From the NCBI RefSeq assembly GCF_034190915.1, contig NW_026947507.1, positions 34,695,001 through 34,759,000 on the forward strand: a stretch of DNA of 64,000 nt. The letters are read 5' to 3'. This document shows positions 21,440 through 30,450 of the stretch, piece by piece. How positions within the stretch are numbered: the stretch's first letter is position 1; each line of letters starts with the position of its first letter. This DNA comes from Cavia porcellus (lineage: Eukaryota > Chordata > Mammalia > Rodentia > Caviidae). The notes beneath the pieces are model-generated. The model had not been told where the DNA came from, searched no databases, and saw nothing but the letters and a program-made list of their open reading frames with translations. Position numbers and translations under genes: made by a program.

Positions 21440-22700
21440 AAATAATACTACCAACAACTTTTCCCCAATAATTTTGAAAACTTAAACTGAACAAATTCAT
21501 AGAAAATATAAAACTTACAAGAACACATAAAAGAGAAATAAAAATATTAGACAGCTTTATAAGTCTTAAAAAAACTAAAGTTGTGCCTTTTTGTTTTCCC
21601 ACAAATGAAGCAATTTGAATCAATTTTTAGGTGATATTTCTCCAAATATTTATGTAATAGATTCCTCCAATCTTATGCATACATGTCCAGATAACAGAAA
21701 AGGGGGTACATTCTCCAATTTATTTTTGAAGCCAATGTAACCCCAACACTAAAGCCACACAAAAGTATTCCAAAGGAAGAAAACATTCATGTCATTGTGT
21801 CTTGAAAATGGAGGCATTTTCTTCAAGATGTCACCAAATCTACCAAACTTAAAACCATATTTTAAATGTAATACACTTGAATCAAATAGTTTTTATGCCA
21901 GGTATATAAGCATGATTAAATACTTTAAAAATTAAGAAACTTAACTCACTATATTGAGATTAATAAACAAAATAGTTCTCCAGTAAATACAGAAAAAAAT
22001 TTTGGCAAAATCCCCAGAACTCATGGTTAGGAAACTCTTGTGAATTTCATAATAAATAAACTTCCTGATCTCATTAATAATATTAATTTTTAAATCTGGA
22101 GAAAATAACTGTTATTATTTTTGTAATTATCTTCTTATTCTACTAGATTCTACTGGATTCTAGTAGAATTCTAATAGAATCAAATAAATAATAAAACTTC
22201 TAGAATCTTCTAGAAGTATTAATTAGTAAAATAAAACAAGAAAAGAATTTAGACTAATAAAAATTCATAAATAACAAATTTAAATAGATGGTCTAGAAAA
22301 ACATACAGATAAAATTACTTGAATTAGAGAATTTAGCACAATGTCTAGATATAAGATCGATAGGAAACAACTAGAAAATTGAAAAAGAAGATACTGTTTA
22401 CCATAGCATCAGAAAACATCTAAGGATCTATTTTACAAAAGATATTTGAGACTATCAAGACAATTTTAAAACTTTATTAGATATTTAAAAATAACTAAAG
22501 GCAGAGATTGAGAGAATATAACTCAAAGTGAATCCATCTTCTTACAGACTATTCTTCAGAATATTCTTTAAAGAAAGAGAAAGATAAAAATTGAAAGAAA
22601 CATTTTTCATACTCAGCTCCAATCAAAAATAATATGGAAAAAATAAAAACATTTTAAAATCAATCATTTTAAAATTATTCAATCATTTTTTAAAAAACCA
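21440..22700 (+). mobile_element. L1 ORF2 (RT region) remnant, sense (part 2)
   Basis: ACTGAACAAATTCATAGAAA, CTCCAATTTATTTTTGAAGC followed by CAATGTAACCCCAACACTAAA, and AAATTTTGGCAAAATCCCC are landmarks of the L1 ORF2 reverse-transcriptase region. The sequence is full of stops. An AT-rich palindromic patch lies at 22137-22216. Confidence 0.8.
22137..22216. repeat. Cluster of short inverted repeats
   Basis: ATTCTACTAG at 22137-22146 pairs perfectly with CTAGTAGAAT at 22160-22169 across a 13-base loop. CTTCTAGAAG at 22207-22216 is a perfect palindrome and TTCTAGAA lies at 22198-22205. Confidence 0.85.
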
Positions 22701-23165
22701 CAGATAAGCTTGTAGAAAAATGCACACAAATAGGTATTTCACAAAAGAAATGTGAATGTATAATGGAGTACTACTCAGCCATAAAGAAAAATAAAACTTG
22801 AGACATTTGATAGAAACTTGATAGACCTTGAGACTACACTCTTAAGTGAAATAAATTGGGTAGACATGTAAATACTGCATTGTCTCTCTGGTGTGAGAAA
22901 CTGAAAGTGTAAACAAGAACCAAAATGTATAATAGATATTATGAAACTGGAGGAAATCGTTCAAAAGAAAGGGGAACTAGGGAGAGGGGAAGGAAGCAAG
23001 GGAAAAGAAAAAATGAGAAAAGATGGTTAAAATGGAAACAAAGAAGGAGAAGAGGGGTTGAAGGGAAGAAAGGGGAATGGAAAAAAGAGGAATCAAGATA
23101 TATCATGTACTTGTACACATTTGGTATGATGAGTGTGATCATTATGTATATCTAAATGGTACCAG
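22701..23165 (+). mobile_element. L1 ORF2 end and 3'UTR with polypurine tract
   Basis: GGAGTACTACTCAGCCATAA and GTGAAATAAATTGGGTAGAC mark the ORF2 C-terminus. A G/A-rich tract from about 22945 to 23095 (AGAAAGGGGAACTAGGGAGA and similar) is the 3'UTR polypurine tract typical of L1. Closely similar to 53330-53590. Confidence 0.9.
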
Positions 23166-23184
23166 TAAATTCAAAGAAGGAGGA

Positions 23185-24016
23185 GGAGAAAGAAGAGAAG
23201 AAAAATAGAAAAATACCCAAATAGACATTTTGCAAAACAAATGCATTGTAAAGAGATGTATGGCAATGTCTTTCATCATAGATATGAAAACTAAGACTGA
23301 AGTGAGATATTATTTTATAGTTAATTAGTTGGTAAATTATGGAAAAGTTGACAAACTCAGATAATGCAAAAACAAATCCACAAGATCATTTTACTACTGA
23401 GATTGATGAGGTAAGTTGGCACAACTGCTTTAGACGAAAGTTTAATAATACTTTCTAAATTTGATCACTTCTAAACAATATAAAGCAGCAATACCATCCT
23501 TAATTATGCACACAAAAGAAAAATTTAAGGATGTACAACAGGAAATATATTTTAAAAACTTACATGGTATAAGAACAAGCATTAAAACTACTCAAATGCT
23601 CATCAATTCAAGAAGGCAATGTCTGGACCAAGTGTAGACCAATGACCACATGATAAAATATAAAAGGATAAGGTGAATAAACTGATCTAATCTGTTGTCA
23701 TATTGATAAATCTTAGCAATGTAAAGTTAAGCGGGAAACTGATCTCCAAAGAACCCATACATAGGGATATCATTTTTAGAGATTCTAACATAACTAAAAC
23801 CAAACCAGGTCTTTTAGTACTATATAAAGGTAAAATAAAACATCTTAGAAGAAAGCAATAAAATAATCAATGTAGGACTTAGCATAAGGTTTTCCTTAGA
23901 CAAGCAATGCCAGAAAATGTGAAGAAATGGGAGAACCATACTGTTAGACACAGGCTATTATCAATGGTTAAATTGTATTTGTTCTGGTGGTTTTGTGAGT
24001 GCTCATTACATTACTT
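23185..24016 (+). mobile_element. Older L1M ORF2 3' end, sense
   Basis: AAATACCCAAATAGACATTT, ATTTAAGGATGTACAACAGG, CAATGTAAAGTTAAGCGGGA and similar blocks follow the order of an old L1M ORF2 C-terminus. More diverged than the L1 at 22701-23165. Confidence 0.7.
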
Positions 24017-24164
24017 AAAAGTAAATAAATCCCATCCAAGTACTAACCAGGTCTAACCCTGCTTAGCTGGGGATTTAGCTCAGCGGCATAAGCACCTGCC
24101 TTGCAAGCAGGCGGTCATCAGTTTGACCCCAGGTACCGATAAAAAGAAAAAAGTAAATAAATCC
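24017..24164 (+). mobile_element. Chimeric ID SINE with antisense 5S rRNA at its 5' end, 16-bp TSD
   Basis: An exact 16-bp duplication AAAAGTAAATAAATCC flanks the insertion at 24017-24032 and 24149-24164. Inside, the right part from about 24066 is a standard ID element: GCTGGGGATTTAGCTCAGCG, a GCAAGCAGG block, ACCCCAGGTACCGATAAAAA. The left part, 24033 to about 24068, is not ID. Its reverse complement matches vertebrate 5S rRNA from about nt 50 to nt 85-88, including the internal promoter, with about three differences. Both parts lie within one TSD pair, so they were inserted together. Confidence 0.88.
24030..24068 (-). pseudogene. 5S rRNA fragment (about nt 50-88)
   Basis: The minus strand reads AGCTAAGCAGGGTTAGACCT then GGTTAGTACTTGGATGGGA, the central part of vertebrate 5S rRNA. 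It matches except for T, A and A in place of C, G and G inside the CGGG block. It is far too short to be a gene and lacks the 5' and 3' ends. Confidence 0.92.
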
Positions 24165-24255
24165 TAATGATGACAATGTGTTACGAATGCGGTTAATCCA
24201 ATTTTGTGAACCTCAGGTTTACAAAAAGTTTTAAACTAAGGAAATACTTCACAAA

Positions 24256-24451
24256 AGGCAATGTAGTAGCCGGATGTGGTGGTGCATATCTGCAATCCCA
24301 GCACTTGGGATTGCTGAAGTAGGAGACCTTTGCAAGTTTGAGACCAGCCTGGGCTACAAAGTGAGCCCAAGTCCAGTCTGCACTGCATAGAGAAAAGAGA
24401 CCCTGTTTCAAAAAGACAAAAAATAAAAAAATAAGAGAGGCAATGTAGTAG
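24256..24451 (+). mobile_element. B1 SINE with 14-bp TSD
   Basis: The body from 24270 reads GCCGGATGTGGTGGTGCATA, TCTGCAATCCCAGCACTTGG, then GAGACCAGCCTGGGCTACAA, the 7SL-derived B1 consensus. The A-rich tail is AAAAAGACAAAAAATAAAAAA. The exact 14-bp repeat AGGCAATGTAGTAG flanks it at 24256-24269 and 24438-24451. Confidence 0.97.
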
Positions 24452-25365
24452 AAACACTATGGGCTGTGAGGTCTCGTGAGAGTAAGAGAAAAGCTGAAAA
24501 CAATAAAATGAAATAGAAAATGAAGATGTAACAGCTGTGAAGGGATCGCATCACCATCTTTTGGGCCACACATGGGGGATGTTTGTGAGATTCACACTAC
24601 CAAGCAGCTATTCCCACCTTCCATGATGAAATCAGGCAGTGTGAAAATGTTCTGCCCTAATATAAGGGGATACTGCTGTGCTGAACTCTGATTCTAGGTC
24701 AGCTTCTACTAGAAGGCAGTTGCTAAATGTTTCTAGAGGAAACCAGCAGCTGTGGGAAAGCTATTAATTAGCCCAAGTCATTATATTCAGAATAAATTGG
24801 TGAACGCAATACATAAAGCAGAGAAGAGTTGGAGTGATGTTTTCTTGACTTGGTAAAAAATGCATGCAAGGTTTTTATTGTTCCCAGTGGACCAGAAAGG
24901 TTTTTTTGTTTTTTGTTTTTTGTTTTTTTTTTTAACTGAAAGTAGCATCAAACTAGAAAAATAAGATGGTACAGTCCTTGGTTTGGGAGGGAACAGGAAA
25001 ACTACCCCAAAGGGAGAAGTTAACTACCAACTGAGTTATGTGGTAAAAGACTTTTGGATCCCAAGCTCTCTAAGCTGAGCTCCAAAAATTAATACAATAC
25101 GAACAACCAAAATGAAATTTGAGGTAAATTCCAAATTTGCTATTATTATTGTAGTAGCTGTTATTGTTGTTGTAACCATTGTTGTTATTTAGAATAATTA
25201 GAGTAAGGGCTAGGCAGAAATTACATATGAATGTATCACCCATGTTTTCCTATTAAAACAATTTTAGACCATCTCAAACACTAAAAAGTCAGAAAGATGA
25301 CTGACCTTGATTTATAGGTGTTCAAGAGCACAGAACTGACCACCAGCAAGTTTTTACTTGAGTTC
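24452..25365. other. No gene; T-rich tract and degenerate (TTG)n
   Basis: No coding signal. A (TTTTTTG)n-like tract lies at 24900-24934 and degenerate TTG/TTA repeats at 25140-25192. The part at 24690-24850 looks like possible conserved non-coding DNA, with TATTAATTAGCCCAAGTCAT. Confidence 0.5.
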
Positions 25366-25490
25366 CATTTTTTTTAGACAGGGCTTTGTTAAGTAACTAA
25401 GTTACTCACACTGAACTTAAATTTTCAGTCCTCCAGCCTTACCCACCAAGCACACTGGGGTTACAGACATGCACCATGGTGCTTGACTGA
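25366..25490 (-). mobile_element. B1-like SINE, minus strand, diverged
   Basis: On the plus strand: TTTTTTTTAGACAGGGCTTT, then CTCCAGCC, then CACACTGGGGTTACAGACAT and GCACCATGGTGCTTGACT. This is the reverse of a 7SL-derived SINE from tail to head. Old copy. Confidence 0.75.
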
Positions 25491-25559
25491 AAGTCCAACT
25501 TTTATTCTTAAAAATTCAAATAAATTTTGTATTTTAATATGTATACATGCAGGTTTGTT

Positions 25560-25705
25560 TTAATTGAGAAATATTTTAATATTTTAAAAATATTTTAATA
25601 CTTAATATTTTAAAGTTTTTAATATTTTAAAAATGGTTTAATATTTCATTTTAAAAATATTTTAATATTTTAAATAATGCTTTTTAATATTTTAGTTTTT
25701 AAACT
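25560..25705. repeat. AT-rich degenerate (TTTTAATATT)n repeat
   Basis: TTTTAATATTTTAAAAATAT-type units recur about ten times with small changes. Confidence 0.85.
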
Positions 25706-26790
25706 ATTTTGAATTTGGTTTTCCACTAGATATTCCATGCTCATCTTGTAGTCTTGCATATCCTATCTTACCAATACATATTCATTTTGAGAAGCATTGC
25801 TATTAATTATTATTTTTAATTCAAAATTTGCCTGAATTTGATTCTTTAGTAAAATTTTGTATTTCGAATAAGTGCTTGGGAATTTAAAAAGGAATTCTTG
25901 GGAAAGTGGAAAAGAAATAAAGTAAATGCCTACTTTGAGAAGCTAGCTATTTGCTTTGTGTACCCACTTCTTTCCTCATCTGTGACATGAGGACAGTAAT
26001 ATTAATCTACCTTTGGCAGACTTGTCTAGCCAAACCCACTTCCCTTTCTTTCTAAGCATGGGGCTAGACTATATTTCCCAGCTTCCCTTGCAGTAGGCGT
26101 GACCACGTGACTGAGTTTGTGGCTGATGGAATGTAGGAAGAAAGGATGCCTCTTCCAATCCAGAAAACATCAATTTTTAAAATTGGAGTGGTCCTCTTTT
26201 CTCCCTTTTCTTTTTACTACATGATTTTCTCAATGCCCAGGGCGACTTGAGAAGCCACATGCTAAGTTTAAATGACCCTCATCAGCCCAAATCCTTAAAC
26301 AACTGCTCCTGTCCCATGCCCCACACACTGAATTTCCCCTTCGCAAGAAGTAAAGGCATATTGTAACAAGCCTCAGGGCTCGTCTGCTACAGAAGATTAA
26401 GCACAGCTTACAGTTAATACATGCCTCCCAAACTGTGGTCAGAAGAAAGTGAGATAATTCATATAAATTAGTAATTAGCACCTGGAGTGATATGGAATGT
26501 ACACTTCTGTCACTTTGAGGCCACAGAACCCTGGAACTATGCTACCACCTCTTATCAATCTGTGTCTTAAATTGCAGGGTAAAGTTAACCACAAATAACA
26601 AAGTCATGGAATCAAGCTGTCACTGTGTTCCCAAGGCATTTGAGTTGTGTGTATTGACAGGACAGAAGAAAGACAGAAGAGGAGGAGAATGTTACCAGAG
26701 CTAGAAGATGCTCTCTGGAAATGTTTGCAAATCTGGTTTGGGCCCAAGTGAGAGGGAGGGAACGAGAGAGAAGGGGCTCTTGCTGAGGTC
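25706..26790. other. No gene recognised
   Basis: Unique-looking sequence. A possible MIR scrap (CCTCATCTGTGACATGAGGA) lies near 25975. The minus-strand open frame at 26230-26481 has no recognisable domain. Confidence 0.45.
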
Positions 26791-26799
26791 TGTTATGTG

Positions 26800-27030
26800 C
26801 CAGTTAGAAGACTAAGCAAGTCGTATCAGTTGTTGGTTTCTTTTCTTCACAACCCAAAAGGTAATTCTACAGGTACGTATTATTCTCTCCATTTACAATT
26901 AAGACTTGATGCTCCAGGAAGCAAGCTCATGGAGCTTGTAGACAACAGAGCTTGTAGCTTGTAAACAACAGAGCTGAGATTTAAACCTGAGTGGGTTTGG
27001 TTCTAATGTTCTTGCTTTTTCTACTATAAA
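26800..27030 (+). mobile_element. MIR SINE fragment
   Basis: The order 'cttcacaacccaaaaggtaa', 'tattattctctccatttaca', then 'acagagctgagatttaaacctga' matches the MIR 3' half. A short internal duplication of GAGCTTGTAGACAACA-like sequence lies at 26930-26975. Confidence 0.75.
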
Positions 27031-27679
27031 TATTTAACCTTCAACACTTCGGATTCTGTGTTGAAGATAGGCCAACCCATGCAGCTGGTGAGACACAGCC
27101 TAAACAAGTCATTAATGAAAGTGTTAAGTACAGTACAAACACAGAAGCCATTTTAAATGGCTCTCTGAAATGAGAGATGGATTCAAACAGAACCTGCTTT
27201 CAAAGGGCCCTGGTTAAATGGCCAAATGCTAGAGAAGAAAAACATTAAAAGAAGCATCTTTCTGCTGGGCTTGCAAAACTTCAGGTTCGTGAATTCAAGA
27301 GAAGATTAAGGAGGGAAAGAGAGGGTTGTAGACTGCAGCCTCAGGAGCTCTCTTCGGGCCAGAAGGTTGGCTTTTCCAACTGTGCAATTAAAATCATTCT
27401 ATCCAGCCTTACTCTTAGTTCCCAATTAATTTGCAATAATGAATTCAATGGCCAAAATGTATCTGCTAATTGAGGTGCATGATGGCCAGGTCATCTCCCC
27501 TTCTTTTTCCAACAGCAAGCCCTCTCCACTGTGCCAGCACAAAGAACGTAGTAAGGTCTCTGCTCCTTTTGGCCCCTGATGCTGCTCCCATGCAAGGAGG
27601 ATGCCCCAAGGGCAGGAAAGCCAGCCACCTGAGAGGGGATGCCCCATAATACCAAGTCACAGATGGAAATTGCTCCTCA

Positions 27680-27682
<3 letters not shown>

Positions 27683-27713
<31 letters not shown>
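27683..27713 (+). repeat. Poly(A) run, 31 bp
   Basis: Uninterrupted A tract. No recognisable SINE or LINE body lies immediately upstream, so its source is unclear. Confidence 0.95.
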
Positions 27714-27717
<4 letters not shown>

Positions 27718-27769
27718 TAACTTTTGGCTTCCAAGTGAAAGCTCATGTTGTCCTGGCTATTTTACTACC

Positions 27770-27965
27770 TGGTCCGTGATATTTGTTATGTAATGAAAAA
27801 GCCATTAAACTTGGACCTGAAAGTTCTTGATATAGAACCCAGACTGTTGTTTATAAGCAAGTTGACTTGGGAAAGTTACTATATCCCTCTCAGATTGCTC
27901 ATCTGGAAAATGAAGCTAATAGAACTGGCCTTGGAGTCATAGTGAAATAAATGTATGTAACAGGA
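27770..27965 (+). mobile_element. MIR SINE fragment
   Basis: TTGACTTGGGAAAGTTACTA, then CTCAGATTGCTCATCTGGAA and AATGAAGCTAATAGAACTGG match MIR ('cttgggcaagttacttaacctct...cctcatctgtaaaatgggg'). Confidence 0.75.
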
Positions 27966-28046
27966 ACTCATCAAAAATTCTAGTTCCATATTTAGGGCCA
28001 CAGGAAGATGATTCCCCAAGGAAAGCATGAATTTATCAATGGGTGG

Positions 28047-28437
28047 TATTATGGTTGATACTTTGGGTCAACTTGAGAAGTTTAGAAGTCTAACTAACAG
28101 ATTCAGCAGGATGCCAGGATCCTTACTTTGTAAATATCCTGATTCTGTACAAAAGGAGAGCAAAGCGATTTTGTAAAGTACTGCACTGGCTCTGGAGGTG
28201 GGTATGGCCTGTGTACAATATAAAGGAAGACAAAAGGCTTGCTCTCTCACCCTCTTGCTCCAGCTGCTTTTGCTGGCTGCTGCCTTGAAGTGTTTCCCCT
28301 CACCATGGCACCCTGCCTGGGCACCAGCTGAGTATGGACTAAAACTTCCACAAACTGTAAGCTAAATAAACCTTTCCTTCCTTCATTTTGGGCATCAGGT
28401 ATTTTGTCTAAGCAGTGAGAAAAAAGTAACCAAGACA
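28047..28437 (+). mobile_element. Solo MaLR-type LTR with 5-bp TSD
   Basis: 391 bp from TATTATGGTTGATACTTTGG to AAAGTAACCAAGACA. It is flanked by the exact duplication GGTGG at 28042-28046 and 28438-28442. The 3' half (ACTGTAAGCTAAATAAACCT, GGCATCAGGTATTTTGTCTA) is close to that of the LTR at 17603-17943, so both belong to one family. Confidence 0.92.
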
Positions 28438-28442
28438 GGTGG

Positions 28443-29969
28443 CAAATGTACAAAGTACAAAGAGTGGAGGTTGGGTAAACTGGAAGGAGGAGCCTACTGA
28501 CCAGAAACACGCTGGGCATGAAGAAGATTGAGGAGGAACAGGACTCATTGAAGGAAATAAAGACAGGGTTCCCCTGAGACATCAGAGGAGAGTAGAAAAT
28601 GAGAAGCAAGAAGAACAAAGCAGGAAGACAAAACTAACAGGACTCACCCTGCCCTTCTATCCTCAGCCACTTGGCCATCTGCAGATCACACATGTACAGG
28701 TTCAATGTTCACAAATGCTGCTTGTGGAAATGGGCTAGACAGCTCTCAAAAATCCATTAGAGCCTTAAGAGTTCTTTTCTTTCCCTTTTTCTTTTTGACT
28801 AAAAGAGTCTGACAGAGCCATCCCTTCCTTGGCCGATGCTCCTTTCGGTCCATGACTCAGGGAAAGGCTGCAAATGGGAAAGTTGCTGGCCACATCTACC
28901 AGATAGCCAGATGTAGAGGCCTGCAGCCCTGGATATGTGTCTTCTATTTGTGCCACTGGGGTAACAATTAAAAGAAAATAAAAAGCATGAAAGGTTTTCT
29001 CCAAGAAGTAATGACTGGAACACCTGGGAAGTAAAGGAACTCACCAATGCAGAGCTCAGAACTTTAGATCCCCCACAAGTCAGAAACCTGAGTCCCCCCA
29101 CATACACACATACCCAAGGAAAGGTATCAGAATAGGCTTCAGTTCTAAAAATGACGAGTCTCTATAACAGCACTGGAATCCAGTCCCAGATCTAAATCAG
29201 GGAGGGCATCGCAGTGGAAGCTGACTCCTCCAAGACTGCAGGGGACTCAGGCAGAATAAGTGTACAGTGCCGCAGGTGGGGCTACTGTTCTTCCAGGACA
29301 ATGTGCCTGGTCCTGGAAGGTGGGTACATTTCAGGGCAGCATAGGCCAGCTGCACTCTCCCTGCTGCAGGAAAGGAATATAAGTCACACAGCTTATCTTT
29401 CTGGAGCTGATCATCCTCTCTGGACATCTAATTCAGGCTGGAAGTTATCTGCCTCTAGATTTACCATGCTTTAAATGAGGAATCAATTTCTTTAAAAATC
29501 ACTTGCCCCAAGAAATAGTTCACTTACCACAAAGCATCAAAGACGAAGAAATGGCAGAAGTTGGAGTAGAAAGGGTATGTTGACTCTCTTGGTAGTCCCA
29601 ATATATCAAATCTTTAGACAGGTATCAAAGAAAGTTGGTTATTCTCATATATTCAGTCAATACCTATTTATTTGAGTACCTTCTTCATGACAGTTTCCTG
29701 GTTATATATAAACTCTTAGACAAATTCCCTGCCCTCAAAGACTCAGGAAAGCAATATTGAAGCAGGAATTACAAGAGTAACACACATGGGTAACACATGC
29801 AAATGTATCACTGCCAAACTATAAAATATATACCAAGAGGAGGAAGGAGGAAGGGATCCTCGAAGCTACTTAGTTCAAACTTTCAGTTCCCAAATGATGA
29901 AGGAGAAGCCTCAGAAAAGGTGTTTAAATTGTACCATTCGATGCTGATGTGAAGTGTTGCAGGTACATC
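28443..29969. other. No gene recognised
   Basis: Several open frames of 70-125 codons occur on both strands without domain signals. The sequence looks unique and non-coding. Confidence 0.5.
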
Positions 29970-30450
29970 TAGGTACAGTCTGGGTATCCCTTCTGTGAAA
30001 TGATTGGGACCAGAAGCATTTCACATTTCAGATGTTATTGGATTCTGGAATATTTGTGTAGACTTAATGAAATATCTTGAAAATAGAACCCAAGTCTAGA
30101 CATAAAATTTACTTATGCTCCATATACACTGTATACAATAGCTTACAAGTTAATTTTATTTATTTATTTATTTATTTATTTTGAGATGGTCTCTCACTAT
30201 GTAGCTCAGGCTGGCCTTGGATTCATGACAATCCTCTTGTCTCGGCCGCCCCAGTGCAGGGATTACAAGTGTGCACTACCGTACCCTACTATGGGTTAAT
30301 TTTATACAACATGTTTATGAACCTTCATTTTGACTATGACTTATCCCATGATGAAGTATAAAATTTTACACTTGTAACATCACTTAGGAGCTTAAAATTG
30401 TCATGTTTGGGATCAATTGGGGTTTTGGATTTTCAGATTAGGGATGCTTC
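29970..30450 (+). mobile_element. Non-autonomous DNA transposon, interrupted by a B1
   Basis: It begins near GTCTGGGTATCCCTTCTGTG with GACCAGAAGCATTTCACATT, and ends TTTTGGATTTTCAGATTAGG then GATGCTTCAGCTGTG. The ends are roughly inverted. A second copy in the opposite orientation is at 47235-47560. Family name not recalled with certainty; Tc1/mariner-Tigger-like. Confidence 0.65.
30149..30304 (-). mobile_element. B1 SINE inside the DNA transposon, 10-bp TSD
   Basis: The direct repeat GTTAATTTTA at 30149-30158 and 30295-30304 encloses a (TTTA)n tail, then TTGAGATGGTCTCTCACTAT, GTAGCTCAGGCTGGCCTTGG and GCAGGGATTACAAGTGTGCA. This is a reversed B1. Confidence 0.92.

Noticed and set aside
24030..24068. 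Possible functional 5S rRNA gene
   Set aside because: Only about 39 of 120 nt are present, lacking both ends and a terminator.
24066..24120. Possible tRNA gene
   Set aside because: The A- and B-box-like sequences belong to an ID SINE; no cloverleaf and there is a TSD.
25560..25705. Possible replication origin or matrix attachment region (AT-rich)
   Set aside because: AT-richness alone is not evidence; it looks like a degenerate simple repeat.
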